Positions 26,334 to 34,443 of a stretch of 34,443 nucleotides of DNA are shown in pieces. The stretch comes from an uncultured Paracoccaceae bacterium (GTDB lineage Bacteria; Pseudomonadota; Alphaproteobacteria; Rhodobacterales; Rhodobacteraceae). Numbering within the stretch: position 1 is the stretch's first letter; each line of letters opens with the position of its first letter. Under the pieces are notes generated by a model, which was not told the DNA's origin, made no database searches, and worked only from the letters and a program-made list of their open reading frames with translations. The stretch is taken from NCBI GenBank assembly GCA_943787985.1, contig CALSOO010000011.1, positions 1 through 34,443 of the forward strand, given 5' to 3'. The translations under genes were made by a program, and so were the position numbers.

Positions 26334-27745
26334 AACTTGTCCCCGAACAGGAATTGTGCAGCGCGGTCCAGTCGCAGATGTGGTGGCCCGTCGCCGGGGC
26401 GGATGTTGAGCGGGGACGGCGCAAAGCGCATCACTTGATAGTCCTGATCCAGCCATGCCGCCGCCCCCTCGCGGGCAGGTCCAAGCAGATGATTGGGATC
26501 CTCCGGCAAAGCACCGGGGTAAAAGGCTGCGGCCTTGCCCGTGTCCGCCAGAATGCCGCGCACAACGTCCAGTTCGGCGCCTGCGTGGGTCACGGTGTCT
26601 TCGGTCGTGGCCCGTAGGGACGCGATGGCCATAGCAGCCGTTTGCGCGCCTGCGAACTTGGCGCGATCCTGTGCGTCGCGGGTCAGCGCCTGCATGATCG
26701 CGGTGAGTTGCGGATGTTGCGTGTGGTGCAAATGATCGGCTTTGGTCGCGGCAAACAGGATTTTTTCGACCCGTTTGCCCCGCAACAGATTGCTCAGAAA
26801 GGCGTTTTTGCCTGGCCGGAACGCAGAGAGGATTTCGGTCATCGCGCCGCGCATGTCCTCCACCGCCTGAGGGCCGTTGTGGATCGCCCCAAGCGCATCG
26901 ACCAGCACGATCTGGCGGTCGATACGGCTGAAATGGTCCCGAAAGAAGGGGCGGATCACTTGGGATTTGTAGGCCTCGAAGCGTCGTTCCATCTCGCGGA
27001 TCAAAGAGCGGCGCGGGGTCGTGTCAGTGGCGGGCAGCGGTGCAAAAGTCAGCACAGGCGAGCCTGCGAGGTCTCCGGGCAACAAGAACCTGCCCGGCGT
27101 ACAGTCATAAAATCCGGCGTTGCGCGCGTCATTCAGGTATTTGGCAAAACATGTGGCCAATGCTTGCGCTTGCGGCTCATCCAGTTTGGCGGTGGCGTCT
27201 GTGTTGCTTGAAAGCGCCATGAAATCAGCTGCTTGTGTGCGCTGCGCGATGCGCGCGAGCACTTGCGCAGACCACTCGGAATAGCTGATGTCCAGCAGGG
27301 CAAGGTCCAAAAGCCACTCGCCGGGGTAGTCCACAATGTCCAGATGAATGGTGCGCGGCCCTTGCAACCCTGCCAACAGCCCCTTGGGTTGCACGCGCAA
27401 TGACACCCGCAATTCACTGATCGCACGCGTGCTGTCCGGCCAGCTTGGTGTTTGGGAGGTCAGCGCCCCGAGATAGGTTTCAAACGCGAACCGCGGCACG
27501 GTGTCATCGGGTTGGGGTTGCAGGAAGCTTGCCGCGATCCGTCCCTCAGACGCGGCCAAAAGATGCGGCATGCGCCCTGTATCGAGCAAATTCGCCACCA
27601 GCGACGTGATGAAAACCGTTTTGCCAGAGCGCGCAAGCCCGGTGACGCCCAAGCGGATCACCGGTTCGAAAAACGTCTCGGACACGCGGTCCTGTACCGT
27701 TTCCACCCCCCGCCAAACCCCGTCTGCCAATGTTGTGATGACCAC
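26330..27745 (-). CDS. YcjX-like P-loop NTPase
   Basis: The 471-residue protein carries a Walker A motif GLARSGKT (residues 36-43, context RLGVTGLARSGKTVFITSL) and the downstream V-D-Y-P-G-E-W-L-L-D segment acting as Walker B/switch. A later I-V-L-V-D-A-L-G-A block and F-A-A-T-K-A-D-H, the NKxD-like guanine-recognition motif, are also present. This is the YcjX/DUF463 family of nucleotide-binding proteins, genetically linked to YcjF and envelope stress. ATG 27745 is divergent from truA over 103 bases. It is the first gene of a four-gene minus-strand run (YcjX, GNAT, DUF697, DUF2339). Confidence 0.92.
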   Translation of the reverse strand: MVITTLADGVWRGVETVQDRVSETFFEPVIRLGVTGLARSGKTVFITSLVANLLDTGRMPHLLAASEGRIAASFLQPQPDDTVPRFAFETYLGALTSQTPSWPDSTRAISELRVSLRVQPKGLLAGLQGPRTIHLDIVDYPGEWLLDLALLDISYSEWSAQVLARIAQRTQAADFMALSSNTDATAKLDEPQAQALATCFAKYLNDARNAGFYDCTPGRFLLPGDLAGSPVLTFAPLPATDTTPRRSLIREMERRFEAYKSQVIRPFFRDHFSRIDRQIVLVDALGAIHNGPQAVEDMRGAMTEILSAFRPGKNAFLSNLLRGKRVEKILFAATKADHLHHTQHPQLTAIMQALTRDAQDRAKFAGAQTAAMAIASLRATTEDTVTHAGAELDVVRGILADTGKAAAFYPGALPEDPNHLLGPAREGAAAWLDQDYQVMRFAPSPLNIRPGDGPPHLRLDRAAQFLFGDKL

Positions 27746-27848
27746 GTCTGTTCTTTGCCCCTCGGTATGTTGTGCCTAACATAGGCAGCGTCGCCTTGGC
27801 TTGCCAGTGGGGATTGCACAGCGGATTTCCCCGCGATAGGTCCACGCC

Positions 27849-28622
27849 ATGCCACGTTATGCTTTCAAAATCGAATATCACGGCGCCCCCTTCGTTGGAT
27901 GGCAGCGTCAGAATGACCGCCGCTCTGTTCAGGGCGCGATCGAAGAGGCCTTGGCCAAGCTTGAGCCGCGCGCCCACAACATTGCAGCCGCAGGGCGGAC
28001 AGATGCGGGTGTGCACGCCATGGCCCAAGTCGCGCATTGCGATCTGGACAAGGACTGGACCCCGTTCCGCCTGACAGAAGCGTTGAATTTTCACCTCAAG
28101 CCCGATCCTATCGCGATCATGGACTGCGCCCGCGTGCCCGACGCATGGCATGCCCGTTTCTCGGCACAAGAGCGGCGGTATTTGTTTCGCATGCTGATGC
28201 GCCGCTCTCCTGTGACGCATCAGGGGGGGCTGGTGTGGCGCGTGAACCCGCCGCTCGACATCGAGGCCATGCAAAAGGCGGCTGATCTTTTGTTGGGGCA
28301 TCACGATTTCACCACCTTCCGCTCCTCGATCTGTCAGGCGAAAAGTCCGATGAAAACATTGGATGAATTGCGCCTGAGCACTGTCGACACGTTGTGGGGA
28401 CCAGAGGTGCATTTCCACGTGCGCGCCCGCTCGTTTTTGCACAACCAGGTGCGCAGTTTCGTGGGCACTTTGGAACGGGTTGGTGCGGGCAAGTGGAGTC
28501 CCGATCGCGTGGCCGATGCGCTAGCGGCACGCGACCGCGCGGCGTGTGGCCCTGTCTCTCCCCCCCAAGGGTTGTATCTGGCAGAGGTCGGCTATCCCCA
28601 AGATCCGTTTGCGGCCACCTAG
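27849..28622 (+). CDS. truA: tRNA pseudouridine(38-40) synthase
   Basis: TruA converts uridines 38-40 of the anticodon arm to pseudouridine. The 257-residue product has the hallmark GRTDAGVHA with catalytic Asp52, an N-terminal [12 protein letters not shown] motif, and R-S-F-L-H-N-Q-V-R in the second half, all standard for TruA. Length is normal. It is divergent from the YcjX-like gene and ends tail to tail with the DUF3726 gene; their stop codons overlap on a shared CTAG. Confidence 0.96.
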   Translation: MPRYAFKIEYHGAPFVGWQRQNDRRSVQGAIEEALAKLEPRAHNIAAAGRTDAGVHAMAQVAHCDLDKDWTPFRLTEALNFHLKPDPIAIMDCARVPDAWHARFSAQERRYLFRMLMRRSPVTHQGGLVWRVNPPLDIEAMQKAADLLLGHHDFTTFRSSICQAKSPMKTLDELRLSTVDTLWGPEVHFHVRARSFLHNQVRSFVGTLERVGAGKWSPDRVADALAARDRAACGPVSPPQGLYLAEVGYPQDPFAAT

Positions 28623-29116
28623 TCGTTGTCGGTCAATCCCGCGCCAGCACCCGCAAGACGGGACTGTTCTGTTTCCGGCACAAAGGTCTTTGCCCCAAGC
28701 GCTTGCCAGAGTGTGACCGAGCGCATGGACACCGTCAAACGGGCAGGCAAAGGCGGGCGCTGCAACGTGTCGGGATCGATCGAAATGCTCCCGTCCTGCA
28801 TGACCGTTGCAGCCTGCGGAAGAGCTGCGCAATAGGCGTTTGCCAAAGGGTGTATCGGTGGCTTTAATCTTAAATTAATACCTTCACCTTCCATTGCAAC
28901 TCCCTGAATTAAAACGGGAATATCTAAAATGCAATCAAGTTCGCGTTCAGACAACGCCGCGTCTAAATCCCCTTCATCACCGCCCTGCGCCAAGTGGTAG
29001 ACACCTGCCTGACCAAAGCGTGCCGCTTGCGCTGCGGGTGCTCCGGCGCCGCGTGCCGCCTTGCTCAAAAGGCCCTGCAGCTCGTTGACTGATCCCTCGA
29101 ACATAGCCTGCGTCAT
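28619..29116 (-). CDS. DUF3726 family protein
   Basis: The 165-residue protein resembles the DUF3726 family of unknown function. It starts [23 protein letters not shown] and contains [17 protein letters not shown] and [25 protein letters not shown]. It has no signal peptide or membrane segment, so it is probably cytoplasmic. The start ATG 29116 overlaps the stop of the upstream 549-residue gene (ATGA), so both proteins are made together and probably act together. The start at 29137 would lie inside that gene. A function cannot be assigned. Confidence 0.75.
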   Translation of the reverse strand: MTQAMFEGSVNELQGLLSKAARGAGAPAAQAARFGQAGVYHLAQGGDEGDLDAALSERELDCILDIPVLIQGVAMEGEGINLRLKPPIHPLANAYCAALPQAATVMQDGSISIDPDTLQRPPLPARLTVSMRSVTLWQALGAKTFVPETEQSRLAGAGAGLTDND

Positions 29117-30762
29117 GCGCCAAAAACCGGCAACCACCAGTCGTCGCCGCCCTGCCCCAACTCATCCCGCAGCGGCGCGCCCTGACACAATGTGATCCGC
29201 GTCCAACGGTCTGATTTCGGATCGAATTTTGACGCCCCGAAGAACGACAACTTGCACCGCAGCATATCAATCGGCAAACATGTTCTCGCGATCAGATTGT
29301 CGTGGATTTCAGCGTATGGGTAGCGTTTCGCCAGAGCCACGCGTTCAATGGCAAGGCCGTGCTCGGGATGTGCCATCAAAAACTCCGCCAGAGGTCGGGT
29401 GGTTTTTGGCAGGTCGGAATGCAGCGCTTTGATACGGCGCCCGATGTCGAGCGGGCTTTCGAGATGCGCGCCGTCTTCCGCATAACGGTCCCCCAAGCGG
29501 GGCTCTTGCTTGGCTTCGCTGACATACCAGAACTGACGGGACTCGTCTGTGCAGGTGTAGTCAGGCGTCAACGCCCATGCGAAACACGCATTAATATCGG
29601 CCCGCAACCCACTGGTATCTTTTGGATAAACCGGAAGTGCTCCAAACGGGTCCCCCATGCACTCTGCCAAACCATCGATCAGCGCGCCAAAGGGTTCCAA
29701 CACCATTGCAGCCGCCAACTCCTGAATATCCAGTGACATCGTTTGCGCGCGGCGGTGGATCACGTCAGCGGGATTTGGCAGGGCCATATCTGCATGAATA
29801 TCATGGGTAAAATCGGCCCAGTCCGCCCGCAATCGGGTGACGCGCGCCTGATGTTCGGGGTCGGGCACCGACCACTCTTCCAGATGCTGCGCCGCACGTT
29901 TCGCCAATGCGGTGATGCGGGCGACCTCATCTGCGTCAAACGCAGGGATCGCGCGCACCCGCGCCAAGCCCGTTTCACGTGCAATCATCCAATTGTTCAA
30001 CAAAACCGGATGGTTGACCAGAAACGGAGCCATCCCGAGCCCGGTAGAATTACCGATCCCAAGGTGGCGTTTGAAGCGGCGCTCCAACGTCCCTTGTCCA
30101 ACGTGTTCGACAAGATCATGGGTGAAACTCCGGATCATCCAGACCGTGAGCATTTCAGCGGCAAAAGGGCCTTCAAGAGCGGGGCGATTTTCGATTAAAC
30201 CCCTGTCCGCAATACCAAATTTTCCGTTTCCGTACACAGCGGTTGTGCGCATCAAATAGCCGATATCACGGATCATATCGGCATTGGGCTGGGTGCCCGC
30301 GCGCAAGGCCTCGACCACATGGGCAAACAGGCGCACAGACTTGTTGGCACGGCTCAAAACCAGATCGCGCTGCGTGAAACGGCCGGCTTCCTGCTTGGGC
30401 GCAGATGCGCAGATGCGCGCGATTTCAGCGGCACCGGGCACCCCGTCGTAGAGGACATAGGCGCTGTCCCAAGCCTCTGCGATGACGCGATCTGTGCGCT
30501 TTTCGGGGGGTAAATCAGTGGACACAGCGACAAGGCTGTACGTGTAACCCCCTAATTTCAGTGAATAAACAGCGTGTCCAAATCCGTTTTCGCACATATT
30601 CCAAACAGGGCGCTCTACCACGACCTCCTCAGAGGCCAAACGGCGCATCAACACTCTGAGGAACGACAAACGGGTCGGAAACATCGCCCCCATGCGCGCC
30701 AAGCGCATAACGTCAGACGGGGGTCTGAGTGGCATCTGCGGCGGGGCAGCGAAGTCTTTCAT
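29113..30762 (-). CDS. Uncharacterised 549-residue protein paired with DUF3726
   Basis: I recognise this only as a conserved partner of DUF3726; I know no function. It is a soluble, mostly helical protein without signal peptide or membrane segments. Notable stretches are RPVWNMCENGFGHAVYSL (about residues 52-69), a TTAVYGNGKFGIADR block (about residue 173), G-I-G-N-S-T-G-L-G-M-A-P-F-L-V-N-H-P (about residue 236) and ADINACFAWALTPDYTCTDESRQFWYVSE, whose Cys residues might bind metal. The ATG at 30762 has a poor ribosome site; a later in-frame ATG (residue 19) is possible. It is the first gene of a two-gene operon, and its upstream region holds a striking array of repeated palindromes. Confidence 0.75.
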   Translation of the reverse strand: MKDFAAPPQMPLRPPSDVMRLARMGAMFPTRLSFLRVLMRRLASEEVVVERPVWNMCENGFGHAVYSLKLGGYTYSLVAVSTDLPPEKRTDRVIAEAWDSAYVLYDGVPGAAEIARICASAPKQEAGRFTQRDLVLSRANKSVRLFAHVVEALRAGTQPNADMIRDIGYLMRTTAVYGNGKFGIADRGLIENRPALEGPFAAEMLTVWMIRSFTHDLVEHVGQGTLERRFKRHLGIGNSTGLGMAPFLVNHPVLLNNWMIARETGLARVRAIPAFDADEVARITALAKRAAQHLEEWSVPDPEHQARVTRLRADWADFTHDIHADMALPNPADVIHRRAQTMSLDIQELAAAMVLEPFGALIDGLAECMGDPFGALPVYPKDTSGLRADINACFAWALTPDYTCTDESRQFWYVSEAKQEPRLGDRYAEDGAHLESPLDIGRRIKALHSDLPKTTRPLAEFLMAHPEHGLAIERVALAKRYPYAEIHDNLIARTCLPIDMLRCKLSFFGASKFDPKSDRWTRITLCQGAPLRDELGQGGDDWWLPVFGA

Positions 30763-30893
30763 CCGAGGTGTCCGATGCTAAACAATGTGAACAGTCTGAC
30801 AAGACTTTGGGTCAGCACGTCCGCCCACGCAATCCAAAACTTGATCCAAGCCTGCAAAAGCTTAACGCAGCGCGCGGTGGCATGCACAGCGGC

Positions 30894-31000
30894 TTTTGTA
30901 CAAAACATTGCCTGTTTATGACAAGATTTCGCACAGCGAAGCCCACATAACCGCGCCAGAAACACAGTTTTGTACAAGACAAGCCCCGTTTGTCACAAGA
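30894..31000. promoter_or_regulatory. Phased array of four TTTTGTACAAGA-like operator sites
   Basis: The sites are TTTTGTACAAAA (30894-30905), TTTATGACAAGA (30915-30926), TTTTGTACAAGA (30968-30979) and TTTGTCACAAGA (30989-31000). Starts are 21, 53 and 21 bases apart, close to whole helical turns, so a dimeric regulator could bind all on one DNA face. The first site is a perfect 12-bp palindrome. The GT-AC core is reminiscent of FadR-type GntR operators, but no regulator gene is adjacent. The target is probably the minus-strand operon starting at 30762, about 130-240 bases away. Confidence 0.6.
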
Positions 31001-31016
31001 CAAGTGCCCAGTGCCT

Positions 31017-31054
31017 GTTTACCTTTCAGCAATACAAATGGCGCGTTTACCTTT
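31017..31054. repeat. Direct repeat GTTTACCTTT, two copies
   Basis: The copies at 31017-31026 and 31045-31054 begin 28 bases apart. On the minus strand they read AAAGGTAAAC and precede the operator array. They could be a second class of regulator site or the residue of a short duplication. Confidence 0.35.
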
Positions 31055-31098
31055 TTTGATCTGCGTTTAGACTTTGTTCAGCTTTGCGCGCCCAACGC

Positions 31099-31989
31099 CT
31101 AGTCGTTCGAACGGCTCACATCAGGGGTCGCGGCAATGTGGGCCGTGGCGCGGTCATCTTCAACAGGATGAATTTTCCAGAATACAAAGCCGTGCTGATT
31201 CCGGCCAAACACTCGGTTCAACGTATACAGGCCAAGATCCGAAACCCAAAAATTCTGCGTCTTTGTGAACACCCGCTGCATCAGAAAATTTTTGTCTTTT
31301 CCACGCCAGTAGCGAACCATTGCAAACCACGTCATCGCGGTTGCCGCTGTCGCGATGAGAGCCAATGATCCGGAGAGTATGCCGAACAGGTTGCCAATGG
31401 TCAGAACCAACACCAGCGGCAGAAATGCGACACCATATATTTTCATAATATCTTTGCCAAATGCCCAACCCTCTCGGGAAACTGAAATCCGATCGACCGG
31501 CATCACAGACCCTAGTCCATGCGCCTCGAACGCAATCGCGTCATCGAGTGTGAAGGCCTTGTCCTCTTTGTAGCGCTCGATCATATCTGGCGTCACCCGC
31601 TCCAAAGCCAACAGCATATCGCGGTTGCCTTTAAGTAAATTGCGCAAGGCCTCGTGCCATTTCGCGGCCGCGATTGGGTGGGTTTCAGGATCCACCGCGA
31701 GCACTCCTTCGATCCATTCCAACACTGCTGCCGTCGATTTCAGCTTTTTCACGTCCACCGTGATTTCTATCGGCTTGTCCCGCGCCATCTCTTCAAGATG
31801 TGTGTTCAGGCGTGCGGCCTCGTGTTTTTCCAATTGTTGCAAGACCAGTTTGCGGGAGTAGTGCGACAGTATCAAATCCAATAGCCCGGCCATGCGTGGC
31901 ATCCTGGCGGACACTTCATAGCTTACGTTTTTGTCGCCGGATTTGAGCGCATCAAGCAAGGTTGTCTCTTCGCTGTGCTGCGTTGTCAT
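31099..31989 (-). CDS. Two-segment membrane protein of unknown function
   Basis: From ATG 31989 (leader gggagacccgcc) the product is 296 residues. The first about 170 are soluble and helical, with a coiled-coil-like stretch [12 protein letters not shown]. Two closely spaced membrane segments follow ([21 protein letters not shown] and [18 protein letters not shown], about residues 185-230), then a basic loop ([10 protein letters not shown]) and a C-terminal tail. I do not recognise a family. An in-frame ATG at 32046 has no ribosome site and gives an unlikely extension. The gene is divergent from hmgA over 247 bases, and its stop lies 336 bases from the next operon. Confidence 0.65.
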   Translation of the reverse strand: MTTQHSEETTLLDALKSGDKNVSYEVSARMPRMAGLLDLILSHYSRKLVLQQLEKHEAARLNTHLEEMARDKPIEITVDVKKLKSTAAVLEWIEGVLAVDPETHPIAAAKWHEALRNLLKGNRDMLLALERVTPDMIERYKEDKAFTLDDAIAFEAHGLGSVMPVDRISVSREGWAFGKDIMKIYGVAFLPLVLVLTIGNLFGILSGSLALIATAATAMTWFAMVRYWRGKDKNFLMQRVFTKTQNFWVSDLGLYTLNRVFGRNQHGFVFWKIHPVEDDRATAHIAATPDVSRSND

Positions 31990-32173
31990 GGCGGGTCTCC
32001 CTGTTTTGAGCTGTGTGGTGGTGTGGCTGCGTTTCAGAGTGAACATAGCCCTTCACTGGCCGAATTTACACCCGTTCGGGGAACCTACCCTGCCTTTTCC
32101 CCGCCCCCCGCAGCCTGAAACGCACGACGGACCCGATACAGAGTTTTCGCAATTGAGCAAAATTTCGCCCTTG

Positions 32174-32193
32174 TTAGTTACAAAACGAACTAA
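32174..32193. promoter_or_regulatory. MarR-type inverted repeat upstream of hmgA
   Basis: TTAGTT-N8-AACTAA is a perfect dyad of 6-base arms 43 bases before the hmgA ATG, where a promoter -10 region is expected (TAATAT at 32191-32196 overlaps it). The 20-bp AT-rich form fits operators of MarR-family repressors, which often control aromatic catabolism. No regulator gene is seen in the window. Confidence 0.6.
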
Positions 32194-32236
32194 TATTGCA
32201 ACCCGCATGGATCAGTCATCTCAGGGGGAAGACTTT

Positions 32237-33598
32237 ATGAACAAGCAGTCCAAACCAGTCGCTTTGCAGCAGGCCCCGACGTCTGTGGGCACACACGCCG
32301 GCTACATGCCCGGATTTGGCAATGATTTCGAGACCGAAGCCCTTCCGGGTGCCCTGCCTCAAGGGATGAATTCCCCGCAAAAGGTGAACTATGGCCTGTA
32401 CGGCGAGCAACTGTCCGGCACCGCCTTTACCGCCCCTTCACACCAGAACGAGCGCACGTGGTGTTACCGTATTCGCCCTTCTGTCAAACACACCCACCGC
32501 TTTGAAAAAATCGACCTTCCCCTGTGGCGCTCTGCCCCCGACATTGACCCTGATGTGATTTCTTTGGGCCAGTACCGCTGGGACCCGATCCCGCACAGTG
32601 ACGCCCCTTTGACCTGGCTCACAGGCATGCGCACCATGACCACAGCGGGTGACGTGAACACGCAGGTCGGCATGGCCAGTCACATCTATCTGGTTACCGC
32701 CTCGATGGAGGACGCCTATTTCTATTCCGCTGATTCCGAGATGTTGGTTGTCCCTCAAGAAGGGCATTTGCGCTTTTGCACCGAGCTGGGTGTCATTGAC
32801 GTCGCCCCGCAGGAGATCGCTATTTTGCCGCGTGGGTTGGTCTACCGTGTCGAGGTTCTGGAAGGACCGTGTCGCGGATTTGTTTGCGAGAACTACGGTC
32901 AGAAGTTCGAATTGCCCGGCCGTGGCCCCATTGGCGCCAATTGCATGGCCAATCCGCGGGATTTCAAAATCCCTGTTGCCGCGTTCGAGGACCGCGATGC
33001 CCCCTCCACCGTCACGGTCAAATGGTGTGGTCAGTTTCACGAGACCAGGATCGGCCATTCCCCGTTGGATGTGGTCGCATGGCACGGCAATTATGCGCCC
33101 TGTAAATACGATCTGCGCACCTATTGCCCTGTGGGCGCGGTGCTGTTTGATCATCCTGATCCATCGATCTTTACCGTCCTTACCGCCCCTTCGGGTCAGG
33201 AGGGCACTGCCAACATCGACTTTGTGCTGTTTCGGGATCGCTGGATGGTGGCCGAGGACACGTTTCGCCCCCCCTGGTACCACAAGAACGTCATGTCGGA
33301 ACTGATGGGCAATATTTACGGTGTCTATGATGCCAAGCCCAAAGGCTTTATTCCCGGTGGCATGTCCTTGCACAACATGATGTTGCCCCATGGTCCTGAC
33401 AAGGCCGCCTTTGAAGGGGCCTCGAACGCCGAGTTGGGGGCCGAGAAGCTCGCCAACACCATGTCTTTTATGTTCGAGACCCGCTTTCCCCAACATCTCA
33501 CCGCGTTTGCCGCCAATGACGCCCCCTTGCAGGACGACTACATCGACTGCTGGGCCGATATCGAGAAGAAGTTCGACGGCACCCCCGGTAAAAAATAA
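32237..33598 (+). CDS. hmgA: Homogentisate 1,2-dioxygenase
   Basis: HmgA opens the ring of homogentisate to maleylacetoacetate with Fe2+ and O2, in tyrosine and phenylalanine breakdown. The 453-residue product has the family N-terminus [14 protein letters not shown] and the iron ligands in [12 protein letters not shown] (His349, Glu355) and LPHGPD (His385), spaced exactly as in the characterised enzyme. I choose ATG 32237 because aggggga lies 8-14 bases upstream; the frame is open far upstream and an ATG at 32207 is possible. fahA follows after 30 bases. Cytoplasmic. Confidence 0.96.
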   Translation: MNKQSKPVALQQAPTSVGTHAGYMPGFGNDFETEALPGALPQGMNSPQKVNYGLYGEQLSGTAFTAPSHQNERTWCYRIRPSVKHTHRFEKIDLPLWRSAPDIDPDVISLGQYRWDPIPHSDAPLTWLTGMRTMTTAGDVNTQVGMASHIYLVTASMEDAYFYSADSEMLVVPQEGHLRFCTELGVIDVAPQEIAILPRGLVYRVEVLEGPCRGFVCENYGQKFELPGRGPIGANCMANPRDFKIPVAAFEDRDAPSTVTVKWCGQFHETRIGHSPLDVVAWHGNYAPCKYDLRTYCPVGAVLFDHPDPSIFTVLTAPSGQEGTANIDFVLFRDRWMVAEDTFRPPWYHKNVMSELMGNIYGVYDAKPKGFIPGGMSLHNMMLPHGPDKAAFEGASNAELGAEKLANTMSFMFETRFPQHLTAFAANDAPLQDDYIDCWADIEKKFDGTPGKK

Positions 33599-33628
33599 TC
33601 CGCACTTGCGCTATAGAAAGAACGACAC

Positions 33629-34443
33629 ATGCCTTTACTGAGAAGCTGGGTGGCTTCGGCCAATACCCCCGACACCCCTTTCCCGCTCAACAACCTGCCG
33701 TACGGGGTGTTTTCCACCGCGGACAGTGACGCCCGGTGCGGGGTCGCGATCGGGGATATGGTGCTGGATATGCAAGCCGTTGAAGCTGCCGGTCTGGTCA
33801 CACTGGATGACGACGGTGCGTTTGACCTGCCTTTCTGGAACGATGTGATGGAATTGGGACCGCAGGTCTGGGCCAGTCTGCGCGCGCGGCTCACCGCGAT
33901 GCTGGCCGAGGGGGCGCCAGAACAGGCCGAACTTGCGCCGCTCCTCATCCCCTTGAGCGCCGTCGAGATGCACTTGCCCCTGTTGGTTCAGGAATACACC
34001 GACTTCTATGCAGGGCGCCAACACGCGGCCAACATGGGCGCGATCCTGCGCGGCTCTCCTGATTTGCCTGCCAACTGGCTGCACATTCCAATAGGGTACA
34101 ACGGGCGCGCGTCTTCCGTCGTCGTCTCGGGCACCGACATCCACCGCCCCAACGGACAGATGAAAGCACCCGACGCGGATGTGCCCGGCTTCGGGCCGTC
34201 CAAACGCCTCGACATCGAACTGGAAATGGGGGCCATCGTGGGCACCCCGTCACCCTTTGGCCAACCCATCACAGTGGATGAAGCCGATGGGATGATCTTT
34301 GGCTATGTGCTGCTCAACGACTGGTCGGCGCGCGACATCCAAGGGTGGGAATACCAACCGCTGGGACCGTTTCAGGGCAAAGCGTTCGGAACCTCCATCT
34401 CCCCCTGGATCGTGACAGCCGCCGCACTGGAACCTTTCCGCGC
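33629..34443 (+). CDS. fahA: Fumarylacetoacetase, 3' end cut by the window
   Basis: Fumarylacetoacetase hydrolyses fumarylacetoacetate to fumarate and acetoacetate, the last step after HmgA and the isomerase. The visible 271 residues carry the N-terminal SH3-like domain and then the catalytic core. YTDFYAGRQHAANMG holds metal ligand Asp125 and catalytic His132, RLDIELEMGAIVG holds metal ligands Glu197 and Glu199, and LNDWSARDIQGWEYQPLGPFQGKAF holds the next metal Asp and substrate-binding Gln. Numbering is almost the same as in the mammalian enzyme. ATG 33629 follows agaaagaacgacac. It is 30 bases behind hmgA and clearly co-transcribed. About 140 residues are missing beyond the window. Confidence 0.95.
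   Translation, partial: MPLLRSWVASANTPDTPFPLNNLPYGVFSTADSDARCGVAIGDMVLDMQAVEAAGLVTLDDDGAFDLPFWNDVMELGPQVWASLRARLTAMLAEGAPEQAELAPLLIPLSAVEMHLPLLVQEYTDFYAGRQHAANMGAILRGSPDLPANWLHIPIGYNGRASSVVVSGTDIHRPNGQMKAPDADVPGFGPSKRLDIELEMGAIVGTPSPFGQPITVDEADGMIFGYVLLNDWSARDIQGWEYQPLGPFQGKAFGTSISPWIVTAAALEPFR

Larger units (their letters stand above)
30763..31098. other. 336-base non-coding region upstream of the 549-residue/DUF3726 operon
   Basis: No credible gene is present. The region lies between the stop of the membrane-protein gene at 31099 and the start of the operon at 30762. It contains four operator-like sites (30894-31000) and a direct repeat GTTTACCTTT at 31017-31026 and 31045-31054. It should contain the operon promoter, but I cannot place -35/-10 boxes with confidence. 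Confidence 0.6.

Noticed and set aside
32438..33496. 352-codon open frame antisense to hmgA
   Set aside because: Same reason: the sense frame is a complete homogentisate dioxygenase with all iron ligands.
1..34443. CRISPR array, tRNA or rRNA genes, prophage or toxin-antitoxin module
   Set aside because: I found no regularly spaced repeats, no tRNA cloverleaf, no phage structural genes and no small paired toxin-antitoxin frames with recognisable motifs.

Overview
The window looks like the chromosome of an alphaproteobacterium of the Rhodobacteraceae, most likely the Roseobacter group. The evidence is moderately high G+C, a CarD / FdxA-type ferredoxin / S4 RNA-binding protein / Suv3-like helicase neighbourhood typical of that family, a TIGR01620(DUF697)-YcjX pair, a DUF3726 gene with its partner, and two copies of an intergenic hairpin element of a type I associate with Rhodobacteraceae. 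Nearly everything is housekeeping or metabolic; I see no phage, plasmid, CRISPR or recognisable defence system.

Layout. 34-1916 (+): KefB/KefC-like K+/H+ antiporter, frameshifted. 1996-3854: divergent cobT(-)/cobS(+), lower-ligand assembly of cobalamin. 3895-3927: bidirectional terminator. 3946-8917 (-): carD, fdxA, S4 protein, Suv3-like helicase and a secreted TPR protein. Between about 5.0 and 7.5 kb this stretch is full of single-base indels. 9001-10236 (+): SCP2-like protein and a lysophospholipase-type hydrolase. 10289-13768 (+): overlapping ligase-associated exonuclease, ATP-dependent DNA ligase and amidohydrolase. 13844-16870 (+): M3-family oligoendopeptidase F, a GNAT acetyltransferase and a small secreted YARHG-like protein. 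16980-19985 (-): ileS, locally broken by a compensated pair of indels. 20267-24798 (-): one large DUF2339 membrane protein gene split by a complete IS1380-family element (20876-22540). 24889-27745 (-): tightly packed DUF697 protein, GNAT acetyltransferase and YcjX-like P-loop protein. 27849-28622 (+): truA. 28619-30762 (-): DUF3726 protein and an uncharacterised 549-residue protein. 31099-31989 (-): membrane protein of unknown function. 32237-34443 (+): hmgA and the start of fahA, the last two steps of tyrosine/homogentisate breakdown, with a MarR-type palindrome in front.

The points most worth a second look are these. The IS insertion has clear 18-bp imperfect inverted repeats and a 5-bp TTTAT target duplication; removing it restores an exact 954-codon DUF2339 frame. 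A phased array of four TTTTGTACAAGA-like sites, in two pairs each 21 bp apart, sits upstream of the uncharacterised 549-residue/DUF3726 operon. Frameshifts, nearly all single added bases, fall in conserved genes (ileS, fdxA, helicase, antiporter, cobS start), which points to sequence error rather than real decay.
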